Part shown: positions 53,324 through 62,604 of the stretch, in pieces
How the letters are laid out: the number at the start of each line of letters is the position of its first letter
Position numbering within the stretch: the first letter of the stretch is position 1
Assembly (NCBI GenBank): GCA_018266915.1
Contig: JAFDZM010000003.1
Location: 1-64,000, forward strand
Length of the DNA stretch: 64,000 nucleotides
Source: Bacteroidota bacterium
GTDB taxonomy: Bacteria > Bacteroidota > Bacteroidia > Sphingobacteriales > Sphingobacteriaceae
Reading direction: 5' to 3'
Notes under the pieces: model-generated
Told to the model about the DNA's origin: nothing
Databases searched by the model: none
What the model saw: the letters and a program-made list of their open reading frames with translations, nothing else
Translations under genes and position numbers: made by a program

Positions 53324-54070
53324 AACAGCCACAAATCGCAGCCTCTTGTAATCAGCATACCACTGACCATCTATTTCGTTGGTCGGTTGCAGCAGGTCGG
53401 TTATTTCATTCAGTATTTGTTGCAATTCAGTAGCCGGTATTTGTTGAAACAACGCTGAACCGAACATGTTGAACCATTTCGCTATGCCTTCGCGGCCATC
53501 CTGCAACAAAGTAGGGCGATCAAAGTGTAATGTAAACGTCACCCGGAAACCACCTGCTTCCAGCTTGGTTGCGTAATCAGCTGTTGATGGAAAATACCAC
53601 GGAATGGTAATATCGCCCTTGATATATCCATGATTTCTGAGCACAGTTGACGCGGCGGCTAACATCAATTGATTATTGCCTTTTCCGCCAAATTCACCTA
53701 CAAATCTGCCGCCTGGCTTTAATGCATTATAAACGCTTTTGATCACACCGTCAGCATCATGTATCCAATGCAAAACTGCATTAGTGAAAACAGCATCAAA
53801 TGGCTCATCGAAACTAAAACTGGCAGCATTGGCTACACTAAAATCCAATTCAGGAAATTTAGCCTTTGCTTTCGCGATCATTTCAGGCGATGCATCGATG
53901 CCGATAACCTCAGCACCATGTTCTTGTATCTGTTTAGCCAGATCACCCGTACCGCAACCCAAATCAAGGATACGCTCGCCGGGTTTTACATCCAGCAACT
54001 CCAATACACTCTCCCCGTATTGTGATACGAAAGCATGTTTGTTGTCATATAATTCAGCGTTCCATTTCAT
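53312..54070 (-). CDS. SAM-dependent methyltransferase, trans-aconitate-methyltransferase-like
   Basis: A 252-residue class I methyltransferase. Motif I ILDLGCGTGD at residues 34-43, acidic Asp after strand 2 (VIGIDASPEM). The overall layout (MKWNAELYDNKHAFVSQYG, VFTNAVLHWI) matches Tam-like enzymes that methylate small carboxylates such as trans-aconitate. It lies between leuB and leuA on the same strand; a role in leucine synthesis is not evident. Confidence 0.88.
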   Translation of the reverse strand: MKWNAELYDNKHAFVSQYGESVLELLDVKPGERILDLGCGTGDLAKQIQEHGAEVIGIDASPEMIAKAKAKFPELDFSVANAASFSFDEPFDAVFTNAVLHWIHDADGVIKSVYNALKPGGRFVGEFGGKGNNQLMLAAASTVLRNHGYIKGDITIPWYFPSTADYATKLEAGGFRVTFTLHFDRPTLLQDGREGIAKWFNMFGSALFQQIPATELQQILNEITDLLQPTNEIDGQWYADYKRLRFVAVKEI

Positions 54071-54172
54071 AAGATACGATTACACAGATTTATCAGTGAT
54101 TACACCGATTGATTTGTTCATTAATTCATTTTTCATCTGCACATTTGCACATCCACGCATCTGCACATTTAC
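54071..54172. repeat. Mixed short repeats, families F and G
   Basis: GATTACACAGATT and GATTACACCGATTG (family F, also at 55243-55278 and 56829-56868), then a family G unit CATCTGCACATTTGCACATC with CACGCATCTGCACATT (also at 56946-56986), ending just inside leuB. Confidence 0.7.
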
Positions 54173-55239
54173 AAGTATTCCAACACCTTTTTGCCCATGG
54201 CGTCGGTGCCTAATATTTTTGCTTTATCGGTATTCGCGTCAGCGATGTCGCCGGTGCGATAACCTGCTTTTAATGTTTTGTCGACTGCTGACGTAATGCG
54301 ACCTGCTTCTTCTTTTAAACCAAATGCAATTTCATACATCAAAGCAACCGATAGGATAGAAGCCAGCGGATTTGCCTTGTTCTGCCCTGCAATATCGTGC
54401 GCCGAACCGTGAATCGGCTCAAAGAAACCAGTGCCATCACCAACAGAAGCTGATGCCAGCATACCCATCGAGCCTGCAATTTGCGAAGCTTCGTCGGTCA
54501 GAATATCGCCAAACAGGTTGGCAGTAACTACCACATCGAACTTTTTAGGGTTTTTCACAAGTTGCATAGCCGCGTTATCGATAAACATGTGTTCGGTTTC
54601 CACATCAGGATATTCCGGGGCTATTCCCTGGATCACTTCGCGCCACAGGCGGGAGGTTTCCAGAACATTTGCTTTGTCTACGGAGCAAAGTCTCTTGGTA
54701 CGAGCCCTTGCCGCTTCATAAGCTTTGCGTGCGATACGCTCTACTTCATAACGGTTGTAGTTCATTAAGTCCGAAGCGAAATCAGCAGTGCGGTTCTTCT
54801 CACCAAAGTACACGTCGCCAGTCAATTCACGGAAGAACAGGATATCTGTTCCTTTCAATATTTCCGGCTTCAGGCTCGATGCATTCAGCAACTCGTCAAA
54901 CAGCATAATCGGGCGCAGATTGGCATACAAGCCTAATTCTTTGCGGATCTTCAATAAGCCCTGCTCAGGTCTTACTTTAGCTGAAGGATCATTATCATAT
55001 TTGATATGACCAACAGCGCCAAACAGGATCGCATCGCTGGCTTTTGCTTTTGCAAGCGTATCATCAGGCAATGAAGTGCCGGTAGCTTCGATAGCCACGT
55101 GGCCCATGATACCTTCATCAAACGTAAACTCATGACCATATTCCTGGCCGATCTTTTCCAGTACAGCCTTACCCCAGGTAGTCACCTCAGGACCGATGCC
55201 ATCACCGGGTATTACTAATATGTGTTTCTTTATTCCCAT
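54169..55239 (-). CDS. leuB: 3-isopropylmalate dehydrogenase
   Basis: A 356-residue isocitrate/isopropylmalate dehydrogenase family enzyme. GDGIGPEV is at 12-19, substrate arginines in VRPEQGLLKIRKELG and ANLRP, and the NAD-binding GTGFFEPIHGSAHDIAG block. It oxidises and decarboxylates 3-isopropylmalate. leuC and leuD, needed for the preceding isomerisation, are not in this window. Confidence 0.94.
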   Translation of the reverse strand: MGIKKHILVIPGDGIGPEVTTWGKAVLEKIGQEYGHEFTFDEGIMGHVAIEATGTSLPDDTLAKAKASDAILFGAVGHIKYDNDPSAKVRPEQGLLKIRKELGLYANLRPIMLFDELLNASSLKPEILKGTDILFFRELTGDVYFGEKNRTADFASDLMNYNRYEVERIARKAYEAARARTKRLCSVDKANVLETSRLWREVIQGIAPEYPDVETEHMFIDNAAMQLVKNPKKFDVVVTANLFGDILTDEASQIAGSMGMLASASVGDGTGFFEPIHGSAHDIAGQNKANPLASILSVALMYEIAFGLKEEAGRITSAVDKTLKAGYRTGDIADANTDKAKILGTDAMGKKVLEYL

Positions 55240-55242
55240 CTT

Positions 55243-55315
55243 TTTTGATTACACCGATGCAATACTGATTACACCGATTTTAAAGCTTTTACCTTTCAGC
55301 TTTCGCCTTTATGCT
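55243..55315. repeat. Families F and D repeats upstream of leuB
   Basis: GATTACACCGATGC and GATTACACCGATTTT (family F), then AAAGCTTTTACCTTTCAGC (family D) up to the stop of the monooxygenase-fold gene. Confidence 0.65.
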
Positions 55316-55596
55316 CAATAATAGTGTTCAACAGTCGGAAAAGGATCATAAAAATGATGCAGCAGGCTTTTCCATTCCTGGTATTCTTTTGATCTCCTGA
55401 AGCCTTCGGTATGATCGGTCAGCTTTTCCCATTCAACCAGTAAAATGAATTGATTGGTTTTCTCAATACATCTTTTCAACTGGTGAGAAATATAACCTGT
55501 CATACCAGAAATGATCTCCTGTGCTTTGGAAAATGCTTCTAAAAATTCATCTTCCTTGCCGGGAATCACGTTTAGTATTGCGACTTCGAGGATCAC
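55315..55596 (-). CDS. Antibiotic-biosynthesis-monooxygenase-fold protein
   Basis: A 93-residue dimeric alpha/beta-barrel protein (ABM fold): strands EVAILNVIPG and FILLVEWEKL, end PTVEHYY. Such proteins are haem- or quinol-related oxygenases or stress proteins of unclear role. Not homologous in detail to the protein at 62782. Lies between ilvC and leuB. Confidence 0.8.
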   Translation of the reverse strand: MILEVAILNVIPGKEDEFLEAFSKAQEIISGMTGYISHQLKRCIEKTNQFILLVEWEKLTDHTEGFRRSKEYQEWKSLLHHFYDPFPTVEHYY

Positions 55597-55620
55597 TGTT
55601 TTATTAGATTTGAGATGTGA

Positions 55621-55766
55621 GATATGAGATTTGAGACAGGATGCTTTTCATCTCATATCTCAAATCTCACGTCTCATATCTATGTCTTACGCGGGATATG
55701 AGATTTGAGACAGGATGTTTTTCATCTCATATCTCAAATCTCACGTCTCATATCTATGTCTTACGC
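55621..55766. repeat. 72-bp tandem repeat (family E) overlapping the ilvC end
   Basis: Two copies, 55621-55692 and 55695-55766, differing by one base (C/T), 2 bp apart. Each contains GATATGAGATTTGAGAC and CTCATATCTCAAATCTC inverted halves and ends TATGTCTTACGC. The last bases (TTACGC) of the second copy are the ilvC stop and final Ala codon. Confidence 0.9.
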
Positions 55767-56819
55767 TTCTACAACCTGGTTCTCAGGACGCAGGCTTCGT
55801 ACAGTTTTGCCTGCTTGCCACATTTCGCTTTCACGCAGTTCTTTCAGTTCTGCATCCAGTTTCACGCGGTAATCAGGCTGGCTGTTTGAGTCGATTGAAC
55901 GTTGTGACTCTTTGCCTGTAGCAACACTTTCGTATAATTCCTGGAACACCGGTTTAGTAGCATCACGGAATTTCTTCCACCAATCCAAAGCACCGCGTTG
56001 TGCTGTGGTTGAGCAGTTAGCATACATCCAGTCCATGCCGTTTTCTGCTACTAATGGCATTAACGATTGAGTTAATTCTTCAACAGTTTCGTTGAACGCT
56101 TCTGAAGGTGAGTGACCTTTGCTGCGCAATACGTCGTATTGAGCTGCAAACACACCCTGGATACAACCCATCAGCGTGCCACGCTCGCCGGTTAAGTCAC
56201 TGTAAACTTCTTTTCTGAAATCAGTTTCAAACAAATAACCGCTGCCTACTGCAATACCCAAAGCAATAACTCTGTCTTTAGCTTTGCCGGTTGCATCCTG
56301 GAAGATAGCGAAGCTTGAGTTCAAGCCGCGGCCTTGCAGGAACATACGACGCAATGAAGTACCTGAACCTTTTGGAGCTACCAGGAATACATCCACATCA
56401 GCAGGAGGGATGATGCCGGTTTGCTCTTTGAAAGTGATACCGAAACCATGCGAGAAATACAATGCTTTACCTGCAGTAAGGTGTTTTTTAACAGTTGGCC
56501 ACAGTTCGATCTGTGCCGCATCACTCAACAGGTAGCAAATGATGGTACCGCGCTCTAAAGCTTCCTCGATCTCAAAAAGGGTTTCGCCGGGTACAAAGCC
56601 GTCAGCTACTGCTTTATCCCATGTTTTTGAATTTTTACGTTGACCAACAATTACGTTGATACCGTTGTCTTTTTGATTGAGTGCCTGACCGGGACCCTGA
56701 ACACCATAACCGATAACAGCTACGGTTTCGTTCTTCAATACTTCCTGCGCTTTTGCTAAAGGAAACTCTTCGCGGGTTACTACGTTCTCTTCAGTGCCGC
56801 CGAAATTTAGTTTTGCCAT
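55761..56819 (-). CDS. ilvC: Ketol-acid reductoisomerase
   Basis: A 352-residue class I KARI that isomerises and reduces 2-acetolactate and 2-aceto-2-hydroxybutyrate. NADPH loop GYGVQGPG at 37-44, metal-binding acid residues in DLTGERGTLMG and the C-terminal ETVEELTQSLMPL helices. The N-terminus MAKLNFGGTEENVVTREEFP is the form usual in Bacteroidota. The final codons are shared with a tandem repeat, though the stop position looks normal. Confidence 0.95.
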   Translation of the reverse strand: MAKLNFGGTEENVVTREEFPLAKAQEVLKNETVAVIGYGVQGPGQALNQKDNGINVIVGQRKNSKTWDKAVADGFVPGETLFEIEEALERGTIICYLLSDAAQIELWPTVKKHLTAGKALYFSHGFGITFKEQTGIIPPADVDVFLVAPKGSGTSLRRMFLQGRGLNSSFAIFQDATGKAKDRVIALGIAVGSGYLFETDFRKEVYSDLTGERGTLMGCIQGVFAAQYDVLRSKGHSPSEAFNETVEELTQSLMPLVAENGMDWMYANCSTTAQRGALDWWKKFRDATKPVFQELYESVATGKESQRSIDSNSQPDYRVKLDAELKELRESEMWQAGKTVRSLRPENQVVEA

Positions 56820-56828
56820 TGTTTTGTT

Positions 56829-56986
56829 TTTTATTGATTACACCGATGATTTTATGATTACACCGATTATTTAGTTCATTAGTTCAATTGTTCACTAGTC
56901 ATTAGTACCTTTCGCCTTTGACCTTTATCCTTTTACCTAATTGTTGTTCATTTGCACATCTGCACATCCACGCATCTGCACATTAC
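56829..56986. repeat. Families F and G repeats upstream of ilvC
   Basis: GATTACACCGATGATT and GATTACACCGATTATT (family F) with TTAGTTCATTAGTTC, then TTTGCACATCTGCACATCC (family G) up to the end of the methyltransferase gene. Confidence 0.65.
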
Positions 56987-57564
56987 TTTTTAACTACGAT
57001 TACAATCCCCGATGCCCAACCCATTTTGGTTAATACCAGGTCTTCACGTTCATCAAGGTAGTTTAACAGGTTTGCCACTTTATCTGCGTGACCGTCCGGC
57101 CAGTTGGCTTGCGGCAGCATGTCATCAATGATGTATAGACCACCGGTTTCCAGCATCTCTAAAGTTTCCTCCAGGTGCGTGTATTTACCCGGCCAGGTGT
57201 CTGCAAATATAAAGCTGAATTTTTGCCTGTTGTTTTTCTTTATCCATTCTCCGCCATCGGTACAGATCAAAGTCAAGCGTCTGTCGAAACCTAGATTCTC
57301 CTTCGCTATACTTAATAACGTTTCATCATTATCCAGTGATGCCAAAGTCGAATCCTGGTCCATGCCATCCAGTATCCATGCAGTAGCCAGGCCGGTTCCA
57401 GTACCCAACTCTAAAAATTTAGAAGCAGGTTTTGAAGCAGCCAGCGTTTTCAGCAATGTGCAGGTTGATATTTCCGACATCTGCAAAAAACCGCAAGCCT
57501 CGGTAGCTTTTTTAATGCTATCGTAGGCTTTGGGATGGACTTCTGTTTCGTTATCTAAGATCAT
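56983..57564 (-). CDS. O-methyltransferase-like SAM-dependent methyltransferase
   Basis: A 193-residue class I methyltransferase from the ATG at 57564 (MILDNETEVHPKAYDS). Motif I LELGTGTGLA at 51-60, ASLDNDETLL at motif II, and FIFADTWPGKYT at the metal/substrate region, the O-methyltransferase (COG4122/YrrM-like) pattern. A longer frame to 57687 would be encoded by a family A repeat and is rejected. It lies between ilvN and ilvC. Confidence 0.85.
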   Translation of the reverse strand: MILDNETEVHPKAYDSIKKATEACGFLQMSEISTCTLLKTLAASKPASKFLELGTGTGLATAWILDGMDQDSTLASLDNDETLLSIAKENLGFDRRLTLICTDGGEWIKKNNRQKFSFIFADTWPGKYTHLEETLEMLETGGLYIIDDMLPQANWPDGHADKVANLLNYLDEREDLVLTKMGWASGIVIVVKK

Positions 57565-57620
57565 TTTCTTATTTCGGATTTCGGATTTCGGACTTTCGAT
57601 TTCGGATTTGTTTTCAGTTA

Positions 57621-57706
57621 TGTCATTGCGAGGAACGAAGCAATCGCGAACTTTGCATCTTCGCTCTGTATAGTATGCGATTGCCACGCTATCGCTCGCA
57701 ATGACA
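57621..57706. repeat. Dispersed inverted repeat, family A
   Basis: TGTCATTGCGAGGAACGAAG to CGCTCGCAATGACA, with internal GCAATCGCGAAC and GCGATTGCC. Between ilvN and the O-methyltransferase gene. A TTTCGGATTTCGGA repeat (57569-57610) precedes it. Confidence 0.88.
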
Positions 57707-57711
57707 ATTAT

Positions 57712-58314
57712 TTACATAGTAAAGACTTTATCAGCATCATTCAAATATTCGTTTTCAATCACTTCTTCGCCTGGTTCTAAACGTTCAAACTCACGTAGTT
57801 TAGCGTTGAAGCCTTCGCTGTCTTTGATGATAGCTACACGAGCGCTACGAACAAATTCGATCAAACCATAAGGCTGTAAAATGCTGATCAGGTTGTCGAT
57901 CTCTTCGCGGTGGCCTGTCGTTTCAAATACAGTGTAATCCTTACGGATGGCTACTGCACGTGCCCCGTTTTCGCGAAGCAGGCGCTCTACGCTTACCTTC
58001 TCCACAATTACCTCGGTGGATAACTTATATAAAGCTAATTCCTGCCAGATCACATCTTCGTTGGTATGATAGTATACTTTCAATACTTCCACCTGTTTTT
58101 CTATCTGGCGGCAAAGTTTACGTACCACATCTTCAGTCTCGGTGATCACAATATTAAAGCGGTGAACGCTGCTCACTTCTGATGGTGAAGTATTCAGGCT
58201 ATCAATATTGATCTTTCGACGGGTGAAAATGATCGCAATGCGGTTAAGCAGACCTATCTGGTTTTCGCTGTAAACGGTTATATTAAATTCTTGTTTTTCT
58301 TCCTGTGTGCTCAT
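57712..58314 (-). CDS. ilvN: Acetolactate synthase small (regulatory) subunit
   Basis: A 200-residue protein with an N-terminal ACT domain (about 9-85, ITVYSENQIGLLNRIAIIFT) that binds valine, and a C-terminal second ACT-like part. It regulates the catalytic subunit IlvB encoded just upstream. Confidence 0.93.
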   Translation of the reverse strand: MSTQEEKQEFNITVYSENQIGLLNRIAIIFTRRKINIDSLNTSPSEVSSVHRFNIVITETEDVVRKLCRQIEKQVEVLKVYYHTNEDVIWQELALYKLSTEVIVEKVSVERLLRENGARAVAIRKDYTVFETTGHREEIDNLISILQPYGLIEFVRSARVAIIKDSEGFNAKLREFERLEPGEEVIENEYLNDADKVFTM

Positions 58315-58338
58315 TGTTGATTCTTTTTAAGCCTTTTA

Positions 58339-58372
58339 AAGTCCTCTCCTTTGGAGAGGATTTAGGTGAGGC
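58339..58372. repeat. Half of a family B repeat at the ilvB end
   Basis: GTCCTCTCC-TTT-GGAGAGGAT followed by TTAGGTGAGGC, ending 1 bp from the ilvB stop codon. Confidence 0.75.
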
Positions 58373-58373
58373 A

Positions 58374-60113
58374 TTATTTAAGCCTGATCTCTGCTACGCT
58401 GCAACCTTGCGGTACCATTGGGAATACGTTATTCTCTTTGGTAACCATTACTTCTAAAAGATAAGCGCCCTTATGGTTCAGCATTTCCTTTAATGCGCCT
58501 TGCAGGTCTTTACGATCATTTACTGATTGTCCCGCTATGCCATAAGCACCGGCCAGCTTCACAAAATCAGGGCTTTGCATATCAACGAAAGAATAGCGAC
58601 GCTCATTAAACAATTCCTGCCATTGGCGAACCATACCCAGGAACCTGTTGTTCAGTATTATGATTTTTACATCGATGCTGCTTTGCATAATGGTACCCAG
58701 TTCCTGTAAAGTCATCTGAAAACCACCGTCGCCGATGATAGCAACAACATGACGATCTTTTGCACCGTATTTGGCACCCATGGCGGCAGGTAAAGCAAAG
58801 CCCATAGTACCCAAGCCACCGCTGGTTACATTGCTGCGTGTATTGTTGAACTTAGCATAACGGCAAGCTACCATTTGGTGCTGACCTACGTCAGTCACGA
58901 TCACCGCATCGCCGTTGGTTAATTCGTTTAGTTGTTTGATCACTTCACCCATCGTCATTTCGTCCGAAGTTGGGTTCAGCTCTTTATGGATCACGAGGTC
59001 AACTTCTTCCTGCATGTGATCTTTAAAGCGTTGCAGCCACTCAGGATACGTTTTTGACTCGACAGCCTGTGTAAGCAATGGCAGTGTCTCCTTGCAATCG
59101 CCCCAAACAGGAACCGTGGTTTTTACGTTCTTGTCTATCTCAGCCGGATCAATATCCAGATGGATTACTTTGGCTTGTTTAGCATATTTGTCCAGTCTGC
59201 CGGTAACACGGTCGTCAAAACGCATACCGATGGCGATAAGCACATCACAATCGTTAGTCAATACATTCGGACCGTAGTTGCCGTGCATGCCCAGCATACC
59301 TACATTCAGTGGGTGATCTGTTGGAATAGCGCCTGCACCTAAGGCTGTCCATGCAGCGGGGATACCTGATTTTTCAACAAAAGCCTGGAATTCTTTTTCA
59401 GCTCCACCTAAAATTACACCCTGACCAAACAAGATGAACGGTTTTTTAGCTGTCGCGATCAGTTCAGCAGCCTCTTTAATATATTGAGGCCTAACAATAG
59501 GCTTCGGTCTGTAGCTGCGGATATGATTGCAAGGTGTATAACCTTTAAACTGGAATTTTTGTATCTGTGCATTTTTGGTAATGTCGATTAACACAGGTCC
59601 CGGGCGACCGCTTCGGGCAATGTAAAATGCCTTTGCGATCACTTCAGGAAGCTCGTTCGCATCAGTTACCTGGTAGTTCCATTTAGTAATAGGAGTAGTG
59701 ATATTGATCACGTCAGTTTCCTGGAAAGCATCGGTACCTAACAGGTGGGCAAATACTTGTCCGGTGATACATACCACTGGCGTGCTGTCTATCTGTGCAT
59801 CGGCCAAACCGGTTACCAAATTGGTAGCGCCCGGACCGCTGGTTGCGAATACCACACCCACTTTACCCGATGTGCGTGCATAGCCCTGCGCAGCATGAAT
59901 GCCACCCTGCTCGTGACGCACCAGGATATGATCCAGTTTATCATGATAATCATACAAAGCATCATAAATAGGCATGATTGCTCCGCCCGGATACCCGAAT
60001 ATCGTCTCAACACCCTCGGTAATCAGCGCCTCTAATAAAGCAACTGAACCGGTAACTTCTTTTGCCGGTTTTTCAGCCGGTGTTAATACTTCTTGTTGTT
60101 GTGCAACTTCCAT
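58374..60113 (-). CDS. ilvB: Acetolactate synthase large (catalytic) subunit
   Basis: A 579-residue ThDP enzyme. N-terminal RHEQGGIHAAQGYAR with the catalytic Glu upstream (GYPGGAI), FAD/PYR domain, and C-terminal ThDP motif GDGGFQMTLQEL at about 458-470. It makes acetolactate and acetohydroxybutyrate. The ATG at 60113 is followed by a Gln/Glu-rich short tail (VAQQQEVLTPAEKPAKE) typical of this group. Confidence 0.95.
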   Translation of the reverse strand: MEVAQQQEVLTPAEKPAKEVTGSVALLEALITEGVETIFGYPGGAIMPIYDALYDYHDKLDHILVRHEQGGIHAAQGYARTSGKVGVVFATSGPGATNLVTGLADAQIDSTPVVCITGQVFAHLLGTDAFQETDVINITTPITKWNYQVTDANELPEVIAKAFYIARSGRPGPVLIDITKNAQIQKFQFKGYTPCNHIRSYRPKPIVRPQYIKEAAELIATAKKPFILFGQGVILGGAEKEFQAFVEKSGIPAAWTALGAGAIPTDHPLNVGMLGMHGNYGPNVLTNDCDVLIAIGMRFDDRVTGRLDKYAKQAKVIHLDIDPAEIDKNVKTTVPVWGDCKETLPLLTQAVESKTYPEWLQRFKDHMQEEVDLVIHKELNPTSDEMTMGEVIKQLNELTNGDAVIVTDVGQHQMVACRYAKFNNTRSNVTSGGLGTMGFALPAAMGAKYGAKDRHVVAIIGDGGFQMTLQELGTIMQSSIDVKIIILNNRFLGMVRQWQELFNERRYSFVDMQSPDFVKLAGAYGIAGQSVNDRKDLQGALKEMLNHKGAYLLEVMVTKENNVFPMVPQGCSVAEIRLK

Positions 60114-60173
60114 ATTCTTTTATGTTTATTTCGTCCGCTGGTTAGCGGATTGAATTTATTTCGATTTGTCCTT

Positions 60174-60260
60174 TGTCATTGCGAGGTACGAGGCAATCGC
60201 GAACTTTGCATCTTCGCTCTGTATAGTATGCGATTGCCGCGCTATCGCTCGCAATGACAA
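60174..60260. repeat. Dispersed inverted repeat, family A
   Basis: TTGTCATTGCGAGGTACGAG to CGCTCGCAATGACAA, between ilvD and ilvB, very like the copy at 57621-57706. Confidence 0.88.
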
Positions 60261-60268
60261 TTTTATAA

Positions 60269-61975
60269 TTACTCCATTTCATCCGTTACGCAACCTTCAG
60301 CAGCAGTGCTTACGGTTTTTGCGTATTTGTAAAGCAGTCCTTTTGTGGCTTTCAGAGCCGGTTGTTTCCATTCGCTTCTTCGTTGTGCCAGTTCGGCATC
60401 CGATATTTTGAGGTTCATGGTACGTCCGATGGCATCCAATTCTATAATGTCACCGTCCTTAACCAGGGCTAAATTGCCGCCGTTATGGGCCTCGGGAGTG
60501 ATGTGGCCAACCACAAATCCGTGCGTGCCTCCGCTAAAACGTCCGTCGGTGATCAGGGCAACGGAGCTGCCCAAACCTGCGCCAAATATAGCTGAGGTAG
60601 GTTTCAGCATTTCCGGCATGCCCGGTGCGCCCTTCGGACCAACGTAGCGGATCACCACCACATCACCCGCACGGACTCGCCCGCTCAGAATGCCATCTAT
60701 CAGTTCAAACTCACCGTCGAATACGCGGGCAGGGCCTTCAAAGCGCTCGCCCTCTTTTCCGGTGATCTTCGCTACCGAACCGCCTTCGGCCAGGTTGCCA
60801 TACAATATCTGCAGGTGACCGGTTGCCTTGATCGGCTTTTCAGCAGGGAATATTATTTTCTGCGTATCAAAATTCAGTTCAGGGATGTCAGCCAGGTTTT
60901 CTGCAAGAGTTTTACCGGTAACTGTCAGACAGTCGCCATGCAGCCAGCCCAGCTTTAATAAGTATTTCATTACCGCAGGAATACCCCCAACATTGTGCAG
61001 GTCTTCCATCATATACTTGCCGCTAGGTTTCATATCAGCCAGCAGCGGGATGCGGTTACTGATCTCCTGGAAGTCATCCTGGGTAAGCGGCACATCAACA
61101 CTTTTTGCTATCGCTATCAGGTGCAGAACGGCATTAGTTGAACCGCCCATTACCATAATAGTGGTAATGGCGTTCTCAAAAGCCTCGCGGGTCATGATAT
61201 CTTTTGGTTTGATATCGCGCTCCAATAATACTTTGATGTATTTACCCGCCTCAAGGCATTCCTGTTTCTTTTCTTCGCTTAATGCGGGGTTTGATGAAGA
61301 GTAAGGTAAGCTCATGCCCAAAGCTTCGATAGCCGCCGCCATGGTATTAGCAGTATAAATACCACCGCAAGCGCCTGCACTTGGACAAGCATTTTTAACT
61401 ACACCCATGAAATCCTCAGGAGTGATAGTGCCAGCGATCTTTTTACCCAATGCCTCAAATGCCGAAACGATATTCAAATCCTCGCCTTTCCAGTGGCCCG
61501 GTTTAATAGTACCACCATAAACCATAATAGAAGGACGGTTTAAACGGCCCATAGCCATTACCGATCCCGGCATATTTTTATCGCAACCAGGAAGCGTGAT
61601 CACCGCATCATAATATTGCGCACCGCAAACTGCTTCGATAGAATCAGCAATCACATCACGGCTTACTAATGAGTAACGCATACCTTCGGTACCATTGCTC
61701 ATACCATCACTCACACCGATCGTGTTGAAAATAAAGCCCACCAGGCTTTCGTCCCATACACCTTCTTTTACCAGTTTGGCCAGGTCGTTCAGGTGCATGT
61801 TGCAGGTGTTGCCATCGTAGCCCATGCTCGCAATGCCCACCTGTGCTTTTTTCATATCGTCCTCAGTAAGGCCGACACCATAAAGCATAGCCTGTGCGGC
61901 CGGTTGGGTTGGGTCTTGCGTAAGCGTGCGGCTATATTTATTCAGCACGATTTGTTCGTCGGTGGTGGTAGTCAT
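60269..61975 (-). CDS. ilvD: Dihydroxy-acid dehydratase
   Basis: A 568-residue Fe-S dehydratase. Cluster cysteines in [19 protein letters not shown] and [14 protein letters not shown], and the C-terminal [12 protein letters not shown] with the active-site serine. It dehydrates the dihydroxy acids of the ILV pathway. It is the first gene of the cluster; its upstream region is repeat-rich. Confidence 0.95.
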   Translation of the reverse strand: MTTTTDEQIVLNKYSRTLTQDPTQPAAQAMLYGVGLTEDDMKKAQVGIASMGYDGNTCNMHLNDLAKLVKEGVWDESLVGFIFNTIGVSDGMSNGTEGMRYSLVSRDVIADSIEAVCGAQYYDAVITLPGCDKNMPGSVMAMGRLNRPSIMVYGGTIKPGHWKGEDLNIVSAFEALGKKIAGTITPEDFMGVVKNACPSAGACGGIYTANTMAAAIEALGMSLPYSSSNPALSEEKKQECLEAGKYIKVLLERDIKPKDIMTREAFENAITTIMVMGGSTNAVLHLIAIAKSVDVPLTQDDFQEISNRIPLLADMKPSGKYMMEDLHNVGGIPAVMKYLLKLGWLHGDCLTVTGKTLAENLADIPELNFDTQKIIFPAEKPIKATGHLQILYGNLAEGGSVAKITGKEGERFEGPARVFDGEFELIDGILSGRVRAGDVVVIRYVGPKGAPGMPEMLKPTSAIFGAGLGSSVALITDGRFSGGTHGFVVGHITPEAHNGGNLALVKDGDIIELDAIGRTMNLKISDAELAQRRSEWKQPALKATKGLLYKYAKTVSTAAEGCVTDEME

Positions 61976-61977
61976 TT

Positions 61978-62100
61978 GTTGTATTGGTTATATTAGTTGT
62001 ACTGGTTGTATTGGTTGTAGAAGTTGTAAATGTTAGGGTTGCTATTGGGGTTAATAACCACTTCAACCAATACAACCTTTACAACCACTTCAACTCTCCT
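61978..62100. repeat. Inverted repeat, family O (TTGTATTGGTTGTA)
   Basis: TTGTATTGGTTATATTAGTT, TACTGGTTGTATTGGTTGTA and GAAGTTGTAAATGTT on the left; AACCAATACAACCTTTAC and AACCACTTCAAC on the right. It lies between the ilvD start and its candidate promoter, so it would form a stem in the leader mRNA. Confidence 0.65.
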
Positions 62101-62256
62101 CACATCAACCAAAAGCAAGTTACCCAGACCATCCTCAAACCGCAATAGTCAAAAAATAATTTTTTATTTAGTATTTTATTCTGTTAAAAATGTAAATTAT
62201 TATAAATATTCTGTAAATATAATTTATTTCAGAATAAAATTATTATCAAAGTAGAC

Positions 62257-62264
62257 CAAAGTTA
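62257..62264 (-). promoter_or_regulatory. Candidate -7 box for ilvD
   Basis: Minus-strand TAACTTTG fits TAnnTTTG and lies about 280 bp upstream of the ilvD ATG, implying a long leader. No clear -33 box. Confidence 0.35.
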
Positions 62265-62417
62265 AAAACGGTATTCGGTACAGTTGCTATGTATGCATAA
62301 TAAAGGTCCGATTTTCGGCGTGAAATGTCGGTTCGGGGTAAAAAACTTGTGGGAGGGGAGTGGTGCGAGGCGGTTGGCGGTTCGTGTAGTTTTTTAATGT
62401 AGAATTCTAAAAAACGC

Positions 62418-62604
62418 GTCATTGCGAGGAACGAAGCAATCTCAACATAGGACATTCAGTGTCCCGGAATATTTTGGTGAATGTTTAGCAAAAAATACTC
62501 GTTTATTTGATTTGCATAGTTCGGAGATTATTAATGTTATTATTTGTTTTTCAATGGTATTAATGAGCTCCCTACGGTCGGTTGTCTTCGTCCCTCGCAA
62601 TGAC
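62418..62604. repeat. 187-bp element, copy 1 (family A ends)
   Basis: Ends GTCATTGCGAGGAACGAAG and CTTCGTCCCTCGCAATGAC are inverted repeats of family A. The right 88 bp (62524-62611, starting GAGATTATTAATG and including GAGCTCCCTACGGTCGG) match copy 2 at all but three positions. The core (about 62441-62523, with ACATAGGACATTCA near its left end) lies in the opposite orientation in copy 2. Confidence 0.85.

Noticed and set aside
57565..57687. Upstream extension of the O-methyltransferase gene
   Set aside because: The 41 added codons are encoded by a family A repeat.
62115..62145. Ten-codon leader peptide before ilvD
   Set aside because: Contains two Val and one Leu but no run of Ile/Leu/Val codons, and no terminator hairpin with T-run follows, so attenuation is not supported.
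62246..62455. 69-codon minus-strand frame starting MSYVEI
   Set aside because: Starts in the core of the 187-bp element; the matching MSYVEI at 63208 on the plus strand arises from the inverted copy, so both are repeat-derived.
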